A DNA stretch of 64,000 nt, taken from assembly GCF_021404305.1 (NCBI RefSeq), contig NZ_JABFTX010000001.1, positions 186,001 through 250,000 on the forward strand, written 5' to 3'. Position numbers and translations under genes: made by a program. The stretch comes from Billgrantia ethanolica (GTDB lineage: Bacteria; Pseudomonadota; Gammaproteobacteria; Pseudomonadales; Halomonadaceae). Every line of letters begins with the position of its first letter. Position 1 is the first letter of the stretch. Under the pieces are notes generated by a model that was given only the letters and a program-made list of their open reading frames with translations, was not told where the DNA came from and ran no database searches. Positions 8,062-16,402 of this stretch are shown one piece after another.

Positions 8062-9027
8062 ATGGACCCGTTCGTCACTTTTCACGACCAGCACTCACCG
8101 GCGGCGGCGGGTTCGCTGAGCCAGGAGCTGATGGTGGGGCTTGCCGCCACGCCGAAATACACCTCGCCCAAGTTCTTCTACGATCGCCGCGGCTCGGAGC
8201 TGTTCGACGCCATCTGCGAGCAGCCCGAGTACTATCCCACCCGCACGGAAGAGGCGATTCTGCGTGCTGCTGCGAGCGAGATCGCCGAGGCCGTGGGGCG
8301 CGACGCGACCCTGATCGAGCTGGGCAGCGGCGCTAGCCGCAAGGTGCGGCTACTGCTCGAGGCGCTGCATCCGGCCTGCTATCTGGGCGTGGACATTTCA
8401 CGGGACTTTCTGCTCGACAGCACGCGCCGCCTGGCCACCGACTACCCCTGGCTGGAGGTGCATGCGGCCTGCGCCGATTTCTCGCAGCCGATGTGCTGGC
8501 CCGAGGGGCTGTCGGGAGAGCGTCCGGTGGCGTTCTTTCCCGGCTCGAGCATCGGTAACTTCACCCCCGCAGAGGCCGAGGCGTTCCTGGTGGGGCTGGC
8601 GCAGCTGCTCCCACCCGGCGGTGGGCTGTTGATCGGTGTCGACCTGATCAAGGATCGGGCGATACTTAACGCCGCCTACAACGATGCTGCCGGCATCACG
8701 GCGGCCTTCAACCTCAATTTACTGGAGCGGCTGCGCCGTGATTTCGAGGCCGAGGTGGAGCCGTCGCGGTTTCACCATCTCGCTTTCTACAATGAAGTCG
8801 AATCGCGCATCGAAATGCATCTGGTGAGTCGCTGCGACCAGGCCATTCGCTTGGCCGAGGAGCGTTTCTTCTTCGCCGAGGGCGAGAGCCTTCACACCGA
8901 AAATTCCTACAAGTACAGCGTGGCCGGATTTGTCGAGCTGGCGGGGCGCGCCGGGTTCGAGCCGTGTGCGCATTGGACCGATCGCGATGCGCTATTCTGC
9001 ATCCACTATCTGGAGCGGGCGGCCTGA
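8062..9027 (+). CDS. egtD: L-histidine N-alpha-methyltransferase EgtD
   Basis: A 321-residue SAM-dependent methyltransferase of the length and sequence pattern of EgtD. The N-terminus has PKYTSPKFFYDRRGSELFD and EQPEYYPTRTEEAIL, the SAM site includes ATLIELGSGASRKVRLLL and YLGVDISRDFL, and PVAFFPGSSIGNFTP follows. EgtD trimethylates histidine to hercynine, the substrate of EgtB encoded immediately upstream. The ATG lies one base after the egtB stop and is preceded by GGGAGG inside egtB. Together they form a two-gene ergothioneine unit, with the product probably serving as a thiol antioxidant. Confidence 0.93.
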   Translation: MDPFVTFHDQHSPAAAGSLSQELMVGLAATPKYTSPKFFYDRRGSELFDAICEQPEYYPTRTEEAILRAAASEIAEAVGRDATLIELGSGASRKVRLLLEALHPACYLGVDISRDFLLDSTRRLATDYPWLEVHAACADFSQPMCWPEGLSGERPVAFFPGSSIGNFTPAEAEAFLVGLAQLLPPGGGLLIGVDLIKDRAILNAAYNDAAGITAAFNLNLLERLRRDFEAEVEPSRFHHLAFYNEVESRIEMHLVSRCDQAIRLAEERFFFAEGESLHTENSYKYSVAGFVELAGRAGFEPCAHWTDRDALFCIHYLERAA

Positions 9028-9090
9028 TGGCGTCACCCGTAAACCGGGCTATGCTGCAAGCAGAACCATGCTGGAAGCCGAGGGCCACCC

Positions 9091-9741
9091 ATGACCATGA
9101 TCGCGATACAGGACTCTTCCCGGTCCGAAGCCTCTGCATTTGCCGATCTCGTCGTCGACGAGGCCGTGCGTCAGGCCGAGGAGCGCGGCTGGCAGGCGGT
9201 GCGGCTCTCGGATGTGGCACGCAACCTGGAGCTGCCGATGTCAGTGGTGCTGGAACGCTTTCGCGACATGGATGCCGTCGCGAATGCGTGGTTCCAGCGG
9301 GGCTGGCGCGCCATGCTGGCGGAAAAGCCGGAAACCTTCGACGACTGGCCGGAGCGGGTGCGTATCGAGCATTGTCTGCAGGCCTGGTTCGATACCTTCG
9401 CCGCCCATCGCCAGGTCACCGTGCAGATGCTCCGGACTAAGGCGCATCTGCCGCATCCCCACACCTGGGTGCCGCTGGTGTTCGACCTGTCACGCACCGT
9501 TCAGTGGCTGCGCGAGGCAGCTCGCCTGGAAGCCCGTTACGGCACGCGTCGCGCTCAGCTGGAAGAGGTCGCCCTCACCAGCCTGTTCGTGGCGGCGCTG
9601 GCGGTGTGGGCGAGGGATACCAGCGAAGGGCAGCGCAAGACACGCCACTTCATCGACAAGCGCCTGAAGCGTGGCGAGAGCTGGATGCGATGGGTGCCGA
9701 GTGGGGTCAAGCGCCCACACAAGGCCGAAGCTCAGCTTTAA
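9091..9741 (+). CDS. TetR/AcrR-family transcriptional regulator
   Basis: A 216-residue protein. Residues 15-60 form a TetR-type N-terminal helix-turn-helix (DEAVRQAEERGWQAVRLSDVARNLELPMSVVLERF, in order). The remaining helices have no recognisable ligand-site motif. The C-terminus is strongly basic (RKTRHFIDKRLKRGESW). It follows egtD by 63 bases on the same strand and may be cotranscribed, but its ligand and targets are unknown. The HTH is somewhat atypical because the turn reads LELPMSV, so this could also be described as a TetR-like protein. Confidence 0.7.
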   Translation: MTMIAIQDSSRSEASAFADLVVDEAVRQAEERGWQAVRLSDVARNLELPMSVVLERFRDMDAVANAWFQRGWRAMLAEKPETFDDWPERVRIEHCLQAWFDTFAAHRQVTVQMLRTKAHLPHPHTWVPLVFDLSRTVQWLREAARLEARYGTRRAQLEEVALTSLFVAALAVWARDTSEGQRKTRHFIDKRLKRGESWMRWVPSGVKRPHKAEAQL

Positions 9742-9742
9742 G

Positions 9743-9819
9743 CCGTCTGTCAAAGCCTAATCCGCCTTTCGAAGCCTAAGCCGCCCTTCGAAGCCCTATT
9801 CCGTCTGACTAATCTTAGG
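9743..9819. repeat. Four degenerate 19-20 bp tandem repeats
   Basis: Between the convergent tetR-like and yqjK genes four head-to-tail units begin at 9743, 9762, 9781 and 9801. Units 2 and 3 are nearly identical (CCGCCTTTCGAAGCCTAAG versus CCGCCCTTCGAAGCCCTATT). Units 1 and 4 are more diverged. The pattern suggests local slippage duplication. No hairpin with a T-run is present. Confidence 0.5.
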
Positions 9820-9822
9820 CGC

Positions 9823-10161
9823 TCAGCGAACCCGCTCCAGCAGGTGCCTTGCCCGATGCAGCAGCAGGGCGCCGGCAGCGATTTGCCTGGTCAGCCGAAC
9901 GAGCATACGAGGATGACGCAAGCCAGCGACCAGCAGGGCGCCCCCGGCCAGATAAGCCGCTCCCCGGTAGTGCTTGATGAAGGGCTTGAGACTCTCCAGC
10001 TGCTGCCAGCCGGCATTGAGCCCCAGGGTGCCGTGCTTCCAGCGCTCCGCTTCCACCAGCAGGTCGATACGCTGCCGTTCGATGGCAGCGATGAGTTCGG
10101 CCTTGCGCTGGGCACGGCTCGCGGCAGCGGGTATTGAGGCGTCAACGTTGCGGCGTGTCAC
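9823..10161 (-). CDS. yqjK: YqjK-like small membrane protein
   Basis: A 112-residue basic protein. The N-terminal half is soluble and helical (SRAQRKAELIAAIERQRIDLLVEAERW), and a hydrophobic segment occurs near residues 70-85 (GAAYLAGGALLVAGL), followed by a basic tail. This matches the YqjK family, found after yqjD and yqjE as here. Its start overlaps the 3' end of the yqjE-like gene by 20 bases, consistent with translational coupling. The molecular role is unknown. In enterobacteria the locus is linked to stress response and membrane association. Confidence 0.72.
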   Translation of the reverse strand: MTRRNVDASIPAAASRAQRKAELIAAIERQRIDLLVEAERWKHGTLGLNAGWQQLESLKPFIKHYRGAAYLAGGALLVAGLRHPRMLVRLTRQIAAGALLLHRARHLLERVR

Positions 10162-10543
10162 GCGGCTCCTCCATCAGGTGACGGTCCAGCGCGAGCTGAG
10201 CCAGTGTCTCCTTGAGCAGAGTATGGCGGCGCGCCAGGCGCATGCCCCAGAGTGCCATGCCGATGCCGCTACCCAGCAGCACCAGAGCGCTGATGCCGAT
10301 GGCGGCCAGGCGGTGGGTGTCCCAGAACAGTACCACCACCAGCAGGGTCAGCATGCCCAGGCCCAGCAGCAGCAGCAGCAGGCTGAGCCCGAGCATCAGC
10401 AGCAGCGTGACGAGGCGGGCGCGCTCCTCTTCGAGTTCGAGAACGGCGAGGCGCAAACGCGTCTCGCCCGTCGCCACCAGATTGGCCAGAATTCGCTTGG
10501 CGATGCTGAACAGGCGTTGCGCCGGTCCTTCGCTTGCAGCCAT
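10142..10543 (-). CDS. yqjE: YqjE-like phage-holin-fold membrane protein
   Basis: A 133-residue protein with a helical N-terminus (AKRILANLVATGETRLRLAVLELEEERARLV), two adjacent hydrophobic segments rich in Leu (about residues 46-70 and 78-100), and a charged C-terminus (RRHTLLKETLAQLALDRHLM). This is the layout of the YqjE family (putative actinobacteriophage holin superfamily III), whose cellular function is not established. The ATG at 10543 overlaps the yqjD stop in a TGATG arrangement. An in-frame TTG directly upstream is less likely. Confidence 0.76.
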   Translation of the reverse strand: MAASEGPAQRLFSIAKRILANLVATGETRLRLAVLELEEERARLVTLLLMLGLSLLLLLLGLGMLTLLVVVLFWDTHRLAAIGISALVLLGSGIGMALWGMRLARRHTLLKETLAQLALDRHLMEEPRDTPQR

Positions 10544-10875
10544 CAACGGCGTCCGATGAGCATGCCGATGACGACGCCCACCGCAGCGCCGATGCCGATG
10601 CTGGTCCAGGGATTCTCGTGCACGTAGCGGTCGCAGGCGTCGGCCTGCTGGTGCATGGTGTCGCGTGCTTCGCCATAGAGCCGCTCACCGCGGGCTTCGA
10701 GTCGGTCGCGGGTGTCCTTCAGCCGCTGTTCGGCGCGCTCGCGCAGTTCCTTGATGTTGCTGCGGGAATCGTCGGCGGTGGCGTGCACCAGCTCCTCGAT
10801 GGTGCGGGTGAGCTGGTGCAGGTCTTCCTTGAGTTGCCGAGTGGTTTCATCGGTATGCGGGGTGCGCGTTGCCAT
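10543..10875 (-). CDS. yqjD: YqjD/ElaB-family (DUF883) membrane-anchored protein
   Basis: A 110-residue protein of the DUF883 family. A long amphipathic, probably coiled helix (residues 10-80) is followed by the family-typical stretch YVHENPWTSIGIGAAVGVVIG and a C-terminal RR. Escherichia coli YqjD is an inner-membrane tail-anchored protein that binds ribosomes in stationary phase. The same role is inferred here only from family membership. AGAGGAAG precedes the ATG. It is the first gene of the yqjD-yqjE-yqjK overlapping set. Confidence 0.85.
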   Translation of the reverse strand: MATRTPHTDETTRQLKEDLHQLTRTIEELVHATADDSRSNIKELRERAEQRLKDTRDRLEARGERLYGEARDTMHQQADACDRYVHENPWTSIGIGAAVGVVIGMLIGRR

Positions 10876-10954
10876 GACAGTCTTCCTCTGACGATGAATG
10901 ACAGCCTCAGCATAGCACTCGCTGATATGAGATCAACGCTGCTCCTGTGGCAAG

Positions 10955-11971
10955 TCAGCGCACGCCACCGGCGCCGGTGAACAGCGGATTGACGCTGAAG
11001 CCGACGCTGATGCGTTGGTTGCGGTGGTCATAGTCGATCATGCTCTCGCCGTACCCGTAGAAGTACTGGACATGGCCGCGGATGTTGCCGAACAGGGGCC
11101 AGGAGTAGTCTACCTGGGTGCCCATGTTGCCGGGGCTGGGGTTGCCGCGCACCATGATGCTGGCCTCCTGGTCGCCGTTGAAACGGCGCGCCACGGTCAC
11201 GTCGCCATAGCCCCAGTAGCGGTCGATGTCGGGATTGTCGTCGTCACCGTCGGATTCGGGAATGCGCCAGTGGGGTGCCACTGCCACTGCCCAGTCGCCG
11301 CGTTGAAAGATGCTCTCCAGGTAGATGCGGTTCCAGCTTCGCGAAAGCGGCATCGAGCGTCCGTTGGAGAGGTGATTGAAGGCCACCCGGTTGCGCGTGT
11401 TGGTCCAACCCAGGAAGCGCGAGGTGTTGTCGAAATCGATGAACACCTCAGGCTCGTAGTTGGTCTCGCGGAAGGGCGAGGAGGCATCGGTGTTGTAGGC
11501 CTGCCACCAACTGCGCTGGGTGTAGGCGAAGTAGAGATCCCCGGTGGTGCCCAGGATGTCTTCGAGTAGGTTGACCTTGGCGCTGAACTGGAACTTCACC
11601 TCGAGATCGTTGGGGCTGCCGTCGGCATAGACGTCGCGAAAGGCCACCTGGTTGGGATGCGTGGTATAACTCAGGGGAAACAGGTAATTTCGCCGGTGCA
11701 TGGTAATGGCCAGCGGGTTGCGCGTCGATTCCCGCTCCAGCTGACGGCGCTGGGCGATCTCTTCCAGCACGGGGTCATCCACCTCGGCATAGAGGGGGTC
11801 GTCCTCTGGTGGCAGGGCGTCGAGCTGAAGCCGCAATGCCTCCAGCTCGCCGCTCAACGCTTCGATGCGAGATTCGAGCGCTTGTCGCTGGGCATCGGCC
11901 TCGCCCATGGCGGAGGTGGGCAGCAGCCCTAGCACGGCGGCGCTGGCGAAAAGAAGGGAACGGATGGTCAT
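10955..11971 (-). CDS. pldA: Outer-membrane phospholipase A (PldA)
   Basis: A 338-residue precursor. A signal peptide (MTIRSLLFASAAVLGLLPTSAMG) is followed by an Ala/Glu/Leu-rich coiled-coil segment (about residues 24-82) not found in enterobacterial PldA. A beta-barrel domain then carries the catalytic motif NHLSNG, with His200 and Ser202, and RSWNR with Asn214, matching the PldA His-Ser-Asn triad. PldA hydrolyses acyl chains from phospholipids that reach the outer leaflet. The start at 11971 was chosen because the signal peptide begins there; the frame continues upstream without better support. It is divergent from the mechanosensitive-channel gene and 79 bases upstream of yqjD. Confidence 0.9.
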   Translation of the reverse strand: MTIRSLLFASAAVLGLLPTSAMGEADAQRQALESRIEALSGELEALRLQLDALPPEDDPLYAEVDDPVLEEIAQRRQLERESTRNPLAITMHRRNYLFPLSYTTHPNQVAFRDVYADGSPNDLEVKFQFSAKVNLLEDILGTTGDLYFAYTQRSWWQAYNTDASSPFRETNYEPEVFIDFDNTSRFLGWTNTRNRVAFNHLSNGRSMPLSRSWNRIYLESIFQRGDWAVAVAPHWRIPESDGDDDNPDIDRYWGYGDVTVARRFNGDQEASIMVRGNPSPGNMGTQVDYSWPLFGNIRGHVQYFYGYGESMIDYDHRNQRISVGFSVNPLFTGAGGVR

Positions 11972-12108
11972 GGAGGAACTCGAAGCGAGGCATTGAGCTT
12001 CCGTTTCTACCATGTCGCCTTGGCAAGTCAACTGCTGGCGCCGCTATTGTCATGTTATTGCACCAGTTGAGCCTCGTTCTGACGAGGGTCGCTGCTACGA
12101 GGAATTTC

Positions 12109-15100
12109 GTGAACGTCACGCTTTACTCCGCTGCCGGTATCTTCCGACGTGCCAGCCAGGCGCTGTGTCTACTGATCTGCTGTTGGATTCTGTTGATTAC
12201 ATCGGCGTTGGCGGAAGATGCCCTGCCCGAGCGCCAGGCAGTGGAAGAGCGCCTGGTCGAGCTGCGTCCCGAAGAGGGAGAGAGCCTGAGCGAGGCCGAG
12301 CAGCGCGATGTCGAGGCCCTCGAGGCGACGCTGCGTGCCCTGGAACAGCTGCAAGGGATCGAGGAGCGGATCGAGGGGCTGGAGCAGCGGCTCGAAAGTG
12401 CGCCCGCCGAGCTGCTGCGCCTGGAGCGGGAACTGCTGCAGGAAGAGGAGGCTGAGCTCGACCGCTCGATTGCCGAGCTCGACGACACGCCGCTGGATGA
12501 GCTGGAGTACCGCCAGCAGGAATCAGTGTTCGAGCTGCAGCAGCTGCAGGATCGCCTGGCCGACGTCAACTCCCAGTTGCTGGCGGCCCAGACGCTGCCG
12601 GAGCGGGCCCAGCAGGCCATAGCCGAGGCGATGCAGACGGCCGAGCGCACCCGCCGCGCCCTGGATGCGCTGGAGGCGCAGGGTGTCGGTGAGGACTCGC
12701 CCCGGCTGTGGCAGCTGCAGGTGGAGCGACGGCTTGCCGAGCGCACGCTCAGGCTGCGTCAGCGTGAGCTGGGCAGCAATACCCGGCTGCGGGAGCTGAC
12801 CCAGCAGCGCCGCGACCTGATCACCCAACAGGTTGCGCGCAAGGAGTCCGAGCTGGCCCTGCTGCAGGGGGTGATCGACCGCCAGCGGCGCATCGCCTCG
12901 GAGCAGGCGATTGCCGATGCCGCTCGCGACGACCCCCTGCTCGAAGCCGGACACCCGGTGCTGGAGCGTGCTCAGAACGTCAACCGTGAGCTCAGCCTCG
13001 AACTGCTGCGGGCCAACGATCGTCACAACGGCCTGGTACGCGAGAGCCTGGCCATACGCAGTCAGCTCGATCACGTGCGTCAGCTACAGCGCAGCTTGAA
13101 TGAACAGATAGAAGCCATTCGCGGCAGCCTGTTGCTGTCGCGCATTCTGCGCGAGCAGCGCCGCTCGCTGCCCCAGGTCGACCCCGGGCGCAGCCTGCAG
13201 GATGAAATCGCCGACCTGCGCCTGCGCCAGTTCGACTTGGTACGCCAGCGCGACGCCTTGCGCCAGAGCGAGCGTCTGGCCAATCAGCGTCTGGAAGAGG
13301 CCGGTGTCGAGGTCACTCAGGGGCTGGTGGAATCCTTGCAGGGGCTCTACCACTCGCGCCGTCAGCTCGTCGATCAGCTCGAACAGACCTACGGCAGCCT
13401 GCTGAGTGCGGCCATCGAGCTGCAGCTCAATCAGCAGCAGCTGCTGGAAACCACCCGTGAGCTGCGTACCACCATCGATGAGCAGCTGTTCTGGATCGCC
13501 AATACCCGACCTCTGGACCTGGCCTGGTTCCGCCAGCTTCCGGCGAACGTGGCCGACGAGTTGCAGCGCGGTGAATGGCGCGGCGTGCTGCCGGTGCACT
13601 GGCGTATGCCGGGAGTCGACGCCCTGTCCGGTGCGCCGCTGGTCCTCGTGGCGGTGCTGCTGCTGGGGCTGCGCCGCCGCATTCAGCGTCGCCTGGCCAT
13701 GCTGCACGAGCAGATCGGCCGCCTGCGCAGCGATTCCCAGGCCCACACGCCCCAGGCGGTCGGCCTCAACGCTCTGCTGGCGCTTCCCGGCCCACTGACG
13801 CTGGCCGGCATCGGCATTTCGCTATCGACCATCGGTTCGGGCATCGCCTCGGGCCTGGGGCAGGCATTCCTGCATCTGGCGCTGGCCTGGGGCTTCATTG
13901 CCTGGTCACGACGGCTGCTGGTACGCGATGGCGTGGCGACCAAGCACTTCTACTGGCCTTCGGGCTACGTGGCGCGGCTGCGCTGGTTGCTGGGCTGGGT
14001 CGTGGTGGCCCTGGTGCCGGTACTGCTGATCTCTTCCCTGGCGCTGGATGGCGAGATCGATCTGTCGTCGCGGCCCATTGCTCTGTTGCTGCTGATTACC
14101 GGCCTGTTGGCCATGAGTGTGCTGCTGGCAAGGCTGATCATGGCCCACACCCCGTTCTTCGGCGTCAAGCTGTTCCGCCTGGTGCTGGGGCTGCTCATGG
14201 CTGGTGTGCCGCTGGTGCTGGCGGGACTGATCGTATCGGGCTACGAATATACCGCCCTGAGCCTGATCGGGCGCTTCGTCATCACGCTCTATCTGCTGGC
14301 GATGTGGATCCTGGTCGAAGCCACAGTGGTGCGCGGCTTGGCGGTAGCGGCGCGCCGGCTGGCGTTCAAGCGTGCGTTGATGCGTCGCCGCGCCCAGGCT
14401 CAGGAGGGCGCCGAAGGGGGGCTTGAAGTGGTGGAGGAGCCGCCGCTGGACATGGAGCAGATCAACCAGCAGTCGCTGCGTCTCTCCAAGCTGATTCTGT
14501 TGCTCGGCTTCGCCGTGTTGCTTTATCTGGTGTGGTCCGATCTGCTGACGGTGCTGGGCTACCTCGATGACGTGGCGGTCTGGGAAGCTGGCGAAGGCGT
14601 AGGTAATGAGCTCGTCACCAGTGCGCTTTCGGTCGCCGACATCTTCGCCGCGCTCCTGATAGTCGTGCTGACCCTGGTGATGGCGCGCAACCTGCCGGGC
14701 CTGCTCGAGGTGATGGTACTGTCGCGGCTGGAGCTCAAGCAGGGCAGCGCCTACGCCATTTCGGCGCTGCTCTCCTACACCATCGTCGGTACCGGGCTAG
14801 TGGTGGCGCTGGCCACCCTGGGCGTGGCCTGGAGCCAGCTGCAGTGGCTGGTGGCAGCGCTGGGCGTGGGGCTGGGCTTCGGTTTGCAGGAGATCTTCGC
14901 CAACTTCGTCTCGGGTCTGATCATCCTGTTTGAGCGGCCGGTGCGTATCGGCGACACCATCACCCTGGGCAACCTCACCGGTACGGTGAGCCGGATTCGC
15001 ATTCGTGCCACCACGGTGACCGACTTCGACCGCAAGGAAATCATCATTCCCAACAAGACCTTCGTCACCGATCAGCTGATCAACTGGTCGCTGTCGGACA

Positions 15101-15534
15101 CCATCACCCGCGTGGTGCTGGGCTACCGTGTTTCCTACGGTTCCGATCAGGTGCTGGTGCATCGGTTGCTTTACCAGGCGGCCGAGGAGAACCCCCGGGT
15201 GCTGGGCGATCCCGAACCCCAGGTATTCTTCATGGACTATGGCGAGAGTACCCTCAACTTCGAGCTACGGGTCTTCGTCAACGCGTTGGGCGATCGGCTT
15301 TACGCCACCGATGAGCTCAACTGCCGGGTGGGTGAACTGTTTGCCGAAAACGGCATCAGCATTGCCTTCAACCAGCTCGAGGTGTGGTTGCACCGGGAGG
15401 ATGGCGAAGAGAGAAAAGTCAAAAGTGTATCGCCCAAGTCCAGTAGGGTGTCTCGTCATCCGCCGCCCGGCGCGGGGGGCGACCCAGGCGATATCGATAT
15501 CGGCGGCAGCGACGGCGGGGATGGCGGACGCTGA
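12109..15534 (+). CDS. mscK: MscK/KefA-type large mechanosensitive channel
   Basis: A protein of about 1141 residues. It starts with a hydrophobic export signal (ASQALCLLICCWILLITSALA), followed by a long periplasmic coiled-coil domain to about residue 490, a bundle of transmembrane helices, and a C-terminal MscS pore domain. The pore-lining stretch reads LQWLVAALGVGLGFGLQEIFANFVSGLIILFERPVRIGDTI in order, and IIPNKTFVTDQLINWS follows. It would release solutes on osmotic downshock in the inner membrane. I prefer a GTG start at 12109 with GAGGA upstream. An ATG at 12052 would add 19 residues. The glycine/aspartate-rich tail (GGDPGDIDIGGSDGGDGG) is unusual. Confidence 0.88.
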   Translation: MNVTLYSAAGIFRRASQALCLLICCWILLITSALAEDALPERQAVEERLVELRPEEGESLSEAEQRDVEALEATLRALEQLQGIEERIEGLEQRLESAPAELLRLERELLQEEEAELDRSIAELDDTPLDELEYRQQESVFELQQLQDRLADVNSQLLAAQTLPERAQQAIAEAMQTAERTRRALDALEAQGVGEDSPRLWQLQVERRLAERTLRLRQRELGSNTRLRELTQQRRDLITQQVARKESELALLQGVIDRQRRIASEQAIADAARDDPLLEAGHPVLERAQNVNRELSLELLRANDRHNGLVRESLAIRSQLDHVRQLQRSLNEQIEAIRGSLLLSRILREQRRSLPQVDPGRSLQDEIADLRLRQFDLVRQRDALRQSERLANQRLEEAGVEVTQGLVESLQGLYHSRRQLVDQLEQTYGSLLSAAIELQLNQQQLLETTRELRTTIDEQLFWIANTRPLDLAWFRQLPANVADELQRGEWRGVLPVHWRMPGVDALSGAPLVLVAVLLLGLRRRIQRRLAMLHEQIGRLRSDSQAHTPQAVGLNALLALPGPLTLAGIGISLSTIGSGIASGLGQAFLHLALAWGFIAWSRRLLVRDGVATKHFYWPSGYVARLRWLLGWVVVALVPVLLISSLALDGEIDLSSRPIALLLLITGLLAMSVLLARLIMAHTPFFGVKLFRLVLGLLMAGVPLVLAGLIVSGYEYTALSLIGRFVITLYLLAMWILVEATVVRGLAVAARRLAFKRALMRRRAQAQEGAEGGLEVVEEPPLDMEQINQQSLRLSKLILLLGFAVLLYLVWSDLLTVLGYLDDVAVWEAGEGVGNELVTSALSVADIFAALLIVVLTLVMARNLPGLLEVMVLSRLELKQGSAYAISALLSYTIVGTGLVVALATLGVAWSQLQWLVAALGVGLGFGLQEIFANFVSGLIILFERPVRIGDTITLGNLTGTVSRIRIRATTVTDFDRKEIIIPNKTFVTDQLINWSLSDTITRVVLGYRVSYGSDQVLVHRLLYQAAEENPRVLGDPEPQVFFMDYGESTLNFELRVFVNALGDRLYATDELNCRVGELFAENGISIAFNQLEVWLHREDGEERKVKSVSPKSSRVSRHPPPGAGGDPGDIDIGGSDGGDGGR

Positions 15535-15537
15535 GCA

Positions 15538-15560
15538 ACGCCGTCACTGCTTGACGGCGT
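15538..15560. terminator. Bidirectional hairpin between mscK and tlyA
   Basis: ACGCCGTCA and TGACGGCGT form a 9-bp stem with a 5-base loop (CTGCT). It begins just after the mscK stop and overlaps the last codons of convergent tlyA. There is no long T-run on either side. Confidence 0.5.
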
Positions 15561-16308
15561 GTAGCAGGAACTCGCGGTTACCGTCGCCGCCGGCCAGCGG
15601 GCTCTCCTGCCAGTGGCGAACGTCGAGCCCGTGCTCGGCGCAGCAGGCGCGAACGGTGGCTTCCACCTCGCCGTAGCGGGCCGGGTCGGAGACGATGCCG
15701 CGTGAATTGACCCCGCCCGGGCCCACCTCGAACTGCGGCTTGACCAGACTCAGCAGTTCGCCGCCGGGGCGCAGCAGTCGGGCGATCTCGGGCAGGATCA
15801 GCGTCTGCGAAATGAACGAGACGTCCATCACGACGATATCGGGGGCCGCGGCGCTCTGAGCGGCGAGGGCGTCGTGCAGGCGCGCCTCGCCGCTCATGGC
15901 CCGCGCATTGAGCCCCTCCAGGCAGGTCACGCGAGGTTCGCCACGCAGCTCCGGGTCTAGCTGGCCGTGGCCCACTTCGATACCGATAACATGGCGCGCA
16001 CCGAAGGCCAGGGCACAGTCGGTGAAGCCGCCGGTGGACTGCCCCACGTCGAGCACCACTCGGCCCGACAGCTCGAGTCCCAGCGCTGCGACCAGTGCCT
16101 CCAGCTTCAGCCCCGCCCGTGAGACGTAGCGCTCCTCGGGGTCTTCGGTCACCGCCAGACGCACCCCTTCGGGCAGCTTCTCACCGGGCTTGCTGAGTAT
16201 TTTTCCGCTCTCCGCCAGGCTGACCCGGCCATGGCGGATCAGCCGCTGGGCGCGGGTTCGCGAGCGGGCCAGGCCCTGGGAAACGAGCAGCTGATCGAGG
16301 CGGGGCAT
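15544..16308 (-). CDS. tlyA: TlyA-family rRNA (cytidine-2'-O)-methyltransferase
   Basis: A 254-residue protein. The N-terminus is an S4 RNA-binding domain (MPRLDQLLVSQGLARSRTRAQRLIRHGRV). An FtsJ/RrmJ-like methyltransferase domain follows, with YVSRAGLKLEALV, VVLDVGQSTGGFTDCAL (SAM motif I) and DIVVMDVSFISQTLILP. TlyA homologues methylate 2'-OH groups of 16S and 23S rRNA in some bacteria and are often labelled hemolysin A. The methylation site in this organism is unverified. The ATG at 16308 has AGGA about 9 bases upstream. An in-frame ATG five codons earlier is possible. It is divergent from the AbrB-family gene. Confidence 0.85.
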   Translation of the reverse strand: MPRLDQLLVSQGLARSRTRAQRLIRHGRVSLAESGKILSKPGEKLPEGVRLAVTEDPEERYVSRAGLKLEALVAALGLELSGRVVLDVGQSTGGFTDCALAFGARHVIGIEVGHGQLDPELRGEPRVTCLEGLNARAMSGEARLHDALAAQSAAAPDIVVMDVSFISQTLILPEIARLLRPGGELLSLVKPQFEVGPGGVNSRGIVSDPARYGEVEATVRACCAEHGLDVRHWQESPLAGGDGNREFLLHAVKQ

Positions 16309-16360
16309 GCAATAGTTCCTCATGCAGCAAGAGTGGCAGCCAGAAGCGGGGCCGCCATTA

Positions 16361-16369
16361 TGGCATAAT
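16361..16369 (+). promoter_or_regulatory. Extended -10 promoter element for the AbrB-family gene
   Basis: TGGCATAAT is an extended -10 with five of six matches to TATAAT. A start near 16376 would give a leader of about 27 bases before the GTG at 16403 and would exclude the upstream in-frame ATG at 16322. Confidence 0.42.
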
Positions 16370-16402
16370 CGTTTAGTTAGCCAGTTAACAGAAGGGAGCT
16401 GC

